Shown piece by piece: positions 58,595-64,000 of a DNA stretch of 64,000 nt. Source of the stretch: Daucus carota subsp. sativus (lineage: Eukaryota > Streptophyta > Magnoliopsida > Apiales > Apiaceae); the NCBI RefSeq assembly GCF_001625215.2, contig NC_030387.2, positions 5,236,501-5,300,500 of the forward strand. Direction: 5' to 3'. A program made the position numbers and the translations under genes. The notes beneath the pieces are model-generated. The model ran no database searches. It was given only the letters and a program-made list of their open reading frames with translations, and was not told where the DNA came from. Position 1 is the first letter of the stretch; each line of letters begins with the position of its first letter.

Positions 58595-59157
58595 GTATTA
58601 TATTTGTGTGAATTATATTTTCCAAATTGGTGTTTAAAAAGATACAGCGAGATATTTTATTATTTTTTGACAATTGAAAATTCCATATGAAGAATAAAAA
58701 AACAGAGGTCCGGTCCGACATAAACACGAATATACCTAGTTTTCGAACATAGAATAAAAGATACGGGCGTGCAACAATAAAATTTGGCATTTAGCAAAAA
58801 AAAGTTAAAAATCTTGGCAATCTCCAGCTGTTTTTTCTTCTTAAACCATTCTTTAATCTGCATTTTTAATCAGCGTGATACTCGATCATTTTTAATCTGC
58901 TTTCACCATTGGAGGTAAGCTGTGAGCTGTTAAACCACTGATGATTTTTATGATCACACTTTATTTGACATGTATCATCTTTTATTATTTTTGAATTCAT
59001 TAGTTTCAAGTTTCTTTAGTGTGCATTTCCTTTTTATGTATATATAAATTGTATCTTCATGCTTTCTGCATCCGATTATCACTGTTACTGATTTCATTAT
59101 TATTTCAGAAATGGTCAATCACAGTAAAAGGCGTAACTTTTAATTACTTTTTTTTTT

Positions 59158-59470
59158 TTGTTTCCTCGAAAAGAAGAGAGGTATCTGCTAGGCTAAGCCT
59201 AGTGAATAGCTATTTAGTATCAATGTTTGCAGCTCATAAGATCACATAATTACATGCACATGCAATTGATATCAGTTTCTTATTCTACGAGATGATAAAT
59301 TCTTATGTACAGGACTCTTTTTTTTTTTTTTGGTTTCGGTTGAAGAGGGGGGTATCTGCTAAGCTAATCCTTTTACTTAATGCTTAGTTATTTGGTATTG
59401 ATGTCTGCAGCTCATAAGATCACATAATTACATGCACATTAAATTGATATCAGTTTTTCATTCTCTCGAA
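59158..59470 (+). repeat. Diverged 178-bp tandem duplication upstream of the LEA_2 gene
   Basis: The block GTATCTGCTA(G/A)GCTAA...GCAGCTCATAAGATCACATAATTACATGCACAT...TTGATATCAGTTT occurs twice with a period of 178 bp (GCAGCTCATAAG at 59229 and 59407). Each copy carries a TGCAG that could act as a 3' splice site of a leader intron. Confidence 0.75.
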
Positions 59471-59487
59471 TTTGTTTCCAGTAAGAT

Positions 59488-60465
59488 ATGTCTACATCTG
59501 GTGAGCCTGTGAAAATTGAAAGGGCTGTCAAGGTTGAAGAAGACAAAGAAGGACAGAATGGATTCTTCGGGACTATTAAGGGGTTTATCCATGATATAGG
59601 AGAGAAGTTGGAGGATAAAGTAGGATTCGGGAAACCAACTGCAGATTTTGTAGCGATTCATATCCCTAAAATGAACCTTAAAATGGCTGAAATTGTTGTT
59701 GATGTGCTTGTGAAGAATCCAAATCCTATTCCAATCCCTCTTGTTGACATAAACTACTTGATTGAAAGTGATGGAAGGAAACTGCTTTCTGGCTTAATCC
59801 CTGATGCTGGAACCATCCATTCACATGGTTCAGAGACTATTAAGATCCCAGTGTGTCTTATTTACGATGACATTAAGAGTACGTATGGAGACATACATCC
59901 TGGAAACAGAATTCCTTACAAGGTCAAGATTGACCTCATTATGGATGTGCCTGTCTTTGGCAGGCTAACTTTACCAATGGAGAAAAGTGGAGAGATCCCT
60001 GTGCCATATAAACCTGATATTGATGTTGAGAAAATAAAATTTGAAAGCTTCTCGATGGAAGAAACGGTTGCAAACATCCATTTGAAACTGGAGAACAAGA
60101 ACGATTTTGATTTGGCACTGAATTCATTAGACTATCAGGTTTGGTTGGGTGACATTAATGTTGGTGGTGCAAAATTGTCTAAATCTGCCAAGATCGATAC
60201 ATGTGGTATAACTTACATTGAACTTCCCATCAGCTTTAGGCCTAAGGATTTTGGATCAGCTCTCTGGGATATGATTAGGGGAAGGGGTACTGGTTACACA
60301 ATGAAAGGAAACATTGAAGTGGACACACCCTTCGGACCAATGAAGTTACCTATTAGCAGGGAGGGTGGCACCACACGCCTTAAAAAGAACAAAGAAAACG
60401 GATGCAATGATGAAGATCAAGATGATGATGATGAGGTACACCTGAATTGCTGCTTTTCTTATTAA
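59488..60465 (+). CDS. LEA_2 family protein with two WHy/LEA14 domains
   Basis: Reads 325 residues in one exon. An acidic/basic N-terminus (residues 1-50) precedes two tandem LEA_2 (WHy) beta-sandwich domains at roughly 60-165 and 190-295, with the paired cores NPNPIPIPLVDINYLI and NKNDFDLALNSLDYQVWL. Length and architecture match the plant desiccation-related LEA14-like proteins such as Arabidopsis At2g44060. These are folded, non-classical LEA proteins induced by drought and senescence, probably cytosolic; no signal peptide or membrane helix is seen. The acidic tail runs DEDQDDDDE and then VHLNCCFSY. A splice donor (GAG then GTACAC) at 60435/60436 and an acceptor CTATGCAG before 61329 would replace the last nine residues with Asp-stop, giving 317 residues. 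The acidic ending is the more family-like, so the spliced form may be the real one. Confidence 0.92.
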   Translation: MSTSGEPVKIERAVKVEEDKEGQNGFFGTIKGFIHDIGEKLEDKVGFGKPTADFVAIHIPKMNLKMAEIVVDVLVKNPNPIPIPLVDINYLIESDGRKLLSGLIPDAGTIHSHGSETIKIPVCLIYDDIKSTYGDIHPGNRIPYKVKIDLIMDVPVFGRLTLPMEKSGEIPVPYKPDIDVEKIKFESFSMEETVANIHLKLENKNDFDLALNSLDYQVWLGDINVGGAKLSKSAKIDTCGITYIELPISFRPKDFGSALWDMIRGRGTGYTMKGNIEVDTPFGPMKLPISREGGTTRLKKNKENGCNDEDQDDDDEVHLNCCFSY

Positions 60466-62900
60466 GCCATACTTATATCCTCCTTTATTGTAATTGTGTA
60501 ATTGTTGCAAGTTCTAGTTTAGTTAAATAATTGCTTAAAGACTAAACAACATAGATTTCAAACTATTTACCATAGAAACTGGCGAGCATGCAGTTCAATA
60601 AATCTTTGTGCTTATGTACATGGGCACAACTTTAACCTAGTATCATCTTTTTTACGTCTGACAGACAATTCTTTGGTGACAGTAACTATCACCTTGAGAA
60701 TACAGTACTTTGTTAATTAGAATACTCCCTCACTCCGTCCCATCCCCATTTCCTTGTTTCTTTGTCACAAAAAGGTTGTCCGTGTTAAGTTATCTGGTAG
60801 ATTACATGTTAAATTTTTAAATTTTTCTAAAAAACAATACAAATATTTGGTAACATATAGCATATTTACCATGACTGAATAAAAAGGTGGGTTTATATAG
60901 TAGTACTAGAAAAACGGGACAGAGGTCAGGAGTACTGAAGAACAGTCGAAATTATGAGATCAAAATAGAAATAGTGTTAGGATAGATAGGCTGATCAGGA
61001 TTTGGGTGTATGCAGTATATTATAGGAGTTATTCTGATATCTGGACTTGGTATCGAGCAATTTGGCTTATTATGCACTTTTGAAAATTTATTTGAGAATA
61101 TAGGGTAAATGTGAATGAAAATAACTAGAGGGCCTCCATATGTTTTTATTATCAATATGAATTTTATGCTAATGGGATAACCTTAAAAAAGACCTGGTTA
61201 CACTGGTACAGAGCAAGAGCAAAAACCTACAAACAATATAGCAAGCATTCCTACTTGTGCAATCATATTGATTATGCTATACACCGGATCTTGGTTGTAC
61301 TTAACGTTCTGGTTTCTTTTCTATGCAGGACTGAACTGATTGCAGTCTCGGGACAGTCGCCTTTGTCTTCTGTGGCTGATGAAGGTTTGATATATTTGCA
61401 AAATTGCAAGAATTTGAACTTGAGCCATTATTTCCAGACTATAAATTTTGTCAACTAGCCTTGTTTTGGATTACAATTTTTTAATCTTTTGATGAGTACT
61501 GGGATGTTAAATGTATTGCCATTTGCGGTTTCTTTTTTTATTCAAGACATTCATGTGCTGACAATCTGACATCAGGAGTGAGCATGATGCTTATAATTTT
61601 GTTAAGGTGGCAAGTAGTAATCTGATTTATGTTCTAATGCTCCCGAGTTTTTAAATATAGAAGAGAAAAGAAGTGATATAAAAGTTTGATTAGAATTTGC
61701 AGGGGCTCCGAATCATTAGTTTGGAAGGATAGAAATTTTATTCTTAAAGAAAGATTTATGAAAATATGGAAAATGCTATGTGTGAGGATCCTTTGCGATC
61801 TCTCCAAAATCGATGAGAAACCTTTTGATAGAAAAAAATCAAAATTATCCCGCTTCTCTTCCCTTCCTCCCAGAAAAACTCGGGAGCACTTCTAAAAATT
61901 TCTCTCCTCTTCGTTTAAAAACTTGGGAGCACAACGTAGGAGGAGCATTCTTCAAAAAATTATGAGCAGGATGATATACTTTCCCAGAATCAACAATTTT
62001 CAGGATTGTTTGCAGAATTACAAATGAAAAAATAGTTGTTCTTTGAACTTTGAAGCCATTAATTAAATAATTACAAGATGAAATATCCGTAACATGTTTT
62101 GACAGGGGACATGTAATCTGCCAAAACAACCACCAGATCTGGTCAACCTCAAATCTCTTCTGGGATTTGATTATGCACAGTATTCATTGAACACTATTTA
62201 TCATCCCAGATCCACCCGTCCAATGGATCATCAACTAGTCTTCTTTAGCAATTTCAATTCTTGTTCAGAGCATAAGAACGTATCTTTATCGAATTTACTT
62301 CCACCACTAAAAAGCGAGAGAGATAATTTTGACGTTTGTTCAGAAGAAAATATCAAAACGTAGTAAACACCGTATGTGGCAGATTGGGGGGGAAGAAATT
62401 GAGCTGTAAATGCCCGCATGAGTTGGTTCAAGTTCAACTGATTAAAAAAGAGACTCTTGTCATTGGTTCGACTTCCGAAGGGAGCGAAATTGGTTTACCT
62501 TGCTCACTTGGAAGGTAGCGGCTGCAAAGTACGAGAGTTTCGGACAGGGGCGGTAAGAAGTTAAAAAATGACAAGCGAAAATAATTGACCATCGAAAATA
62601 TTTTGGTCATGAACATGCACGTTGTCACAAATTTGACCACTCGTCGTAACGCATGGTAGAATAAATCCATGTGTTACATGTGCTCAGTATTCCACCTCAC
62701 GCTTTTGTTAGGAAAAAACCAAAGTTATACGAAGTACCATTTAAATGATTGAATTAAAATTAAATATGACGGGCGGTTAAAAAAAAAAAAGCAAAACTTT
62801 GAAAATGGGAAATGCCATACGATATTGGAAATAACACAAGTAACACAATGTATATTTTATACATTCGAAAAGATTTTCGATGGTGTTCACTTTAATATTA
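60466..62900. other. 3' region of the LEA_2 gene and intergenic DNA
   Basis: Contains a Stowaway-like MITE (60725-60932) and, if the alternative splice is used, the last codons of the LEA_2 gene at 61329-61334. Otherwise no recognisable gene. Confidence 0.45.
60725..60932. mobile_element. Diverged Stowaway-like MITE, 208 bp
   Basis: Left end CTCCCTCACTCCGTCCCAT after TA, right end GGGACAGAGGTCAGGAG before TA. The ends carry small insertions relative to the consensus of this window. Confidence 0.65.
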
Positions 62901-62905
62901 AGTTA

Positions 62906-63156
62906 CTCCCTCTGTCCCATTTAATTGTATACGTTTCTTTTTAACTGCTCGATACGCATTTCAATGCTCTTGTGAAACATAGTTCCGTAACTTATTTTTG
63001 AGATTTTCTTTTTTTGAATAAAAATATAACATCTAAACTTTAATTCAAAAAAATAAAATTTTAAAAATAAATTATACAACTACACTTTAGAGGAGCATTA
63101 AAGTCCGTGCCGCGTCCCCGTCCCCCAATGTATACTACTCAGGGGGACGGAGGGAG
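62906..63156. mobile_element. Stowaway-type MITE, 251 bp
   Basis: CTCCCTCTGTCCCATTTAAT at the left and GGGGGACGGAGGGAG at the right with TA on both sides. Very similar, in opposite orientation, to the copy at 50258-50507. Confidence 0.9.
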
Positions 63157-63167
63157 TAATATATATA

Positions 63168-63404
63168 CACTCCCTCTGTCCCATTTTAACTGATGTTTGA
63201 CTTTTTAACACGTATATTGAGATGTAAAAAAATAATATCTACACTCAATAAAAAATTTCAATTCTTATATCAAATAAAAGTTTAGACTCTAAACTTTTAT
63301 TTGATATAAGTTTTATAAAAAATAATCATGTTTAGATGTAATTTTTTTAACATCTTAAAATACGTGTAAAAAAGTCAAAAGCAGTTAAAATGGGACGGAG
63401 GGAG
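63168..63404. mobile_element. Second Stowaway-type MITE, 237 bp, adjacent
   Basis: Ends CACTCCCTCTGTCCCATTTTAACTG and CAGTTAAAATGGGACGGAGGGAG; flanked by TA. The interior differs from the neighbouring element (TTTGACTTTTTAACACGTAT), so it is a separate subfamily. It inserted only 11 bp away and is followed by a TA microsatellite (63405-63425). Confidence 0.85.
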
Positions 63405-64000
63405 TATATATATATATATATATATAATTTATTACATCTATATATGATTGTTATAGTGTAACAATAATATGTTTTTGTTATTTCAAATTATTATAAATAA
63501 ATTATATTTTTTAAATAATATGACTAGATGATTCGAAGAATTGTCTGCTGAAATTAAGAAAGTTTTACATATTTCTTATATATATATTATTTATGATATT
63601 TTGTATATGACACTAATTACACCCTAATTTTGAAACAAATAGTGAGTTTAACATATAATCGTTTCATTCTGAAATCGTTTAACATATAAAATATAAAAAT
63701 TTATAAAATTATTATAATGACATTGACAATTAACACCCTTTTAGTATCATCGATTTTACTCCAAACATATACCCGTCCTCATTATGCACAAAATATTAAG
63801 TAGCCGTTTGTTATAAAATTTAAATAATATAACTTTTAATATAAATAAAACTAATAAGATCGAAAACTATAAAATTTGTTATAGATAATTTATCGATAAT
63901 TAATCCTGTGAGAAACACACCCCCTGTTACGAGGGAGATGGTGGTTGCGGTTTTCGATTTTAAAAACCGAAGATATATGGTTGCGGTTCCGGTTTTATCC
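63405..64000. other. AT-rich right end with start of a further repeat
   Basis: (TA)n tract at 63405-63425, then AT-rich sequence without genes. From about 63950 the sequence GGTTGCGGTTTTCG...AAAACCG...GGTTGCGGTTCCGG looks like the subterminal region of a hAT-like element that continues past the window. Confidence 0.4.

Overview
The window is nuclear DNA from a flowering plant, almost certainly a eudicot. The genes have short GT-AG introns, the intergenic DNA is AT-rich, and small DNA transposons (Stowaway-, Tourist-, hAT- and Mutator-type), a Helitron and LTR-retrotransposon remnants are common. The Stowaway-type elements ending in CTCCCTCCGTCCC are compatible with an asterid such as an Apiaceae species. 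That placement is a guess from repeat style, not a demonstrated identity.

Layout. 0.9-2.7 kb: polygalacturonase PG1 (minus). 4.6-5.9 kb: the ribosome-assembly factor PNO1 (minus), with a telo-box/site II promoter. 6.9-8.1 kb: a broken receptor-like protein (LRR) gene. 8.2-11.3 kb: a duplicated non-TE segment, the second copy split by a CACTA fragment. 12.3-15.2, 21.2-22.7 and 26.4-28.3 kb: PG2, PG3 and PG4 (plus), all intact four-exon GH28 genes. Between them lie a probable solo LTR (17.6-18.4 kb), a decayed hAT transposase (23.9-24.8 kb) and a TRIM-like 3 x 171 bp tandem array (25.1-25.7 kb). 29.3-32.0 kb: a MULE with a 9-bp target duplication, directly abutted by a Helitron. 33.2-37.4 kb: an ankyrin-repeat/PGG membrane protein gene (plus). 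38.5-46.6 kb: an 11-exon WD40-inositol polyphosphate 5-phosphatase gene (minus). 47.6-50.5 kb: three well-bounded non-autonomous transposons. 52.6 kb: a small plant protein gene of unknown function. 59.5 kb: a two-domain LEA_2 protein gene. The ends are MITE-rich intergenic DNA.

How the genes relate. The four PGs share intron positions and phases and all keep the GH28 catalytic residues. They are a tandem family expected to cut homogalacturonan in the wall. PG3 and PG4 also share promoter and 3' sequence, so they are the youngest pair. PG - ankyrin/PGG - WD40/5PTase resembles, from memory, the Arabidopsis blocks around At1g05630-At1g05660, At2g31820-At2g31830 and At2g43860-At2g43900. That suggests an old conserved neighbourhood now inflated by transposons. 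No prokaryotic features, tRNA, rRNA or CRISPR arrays were seen.
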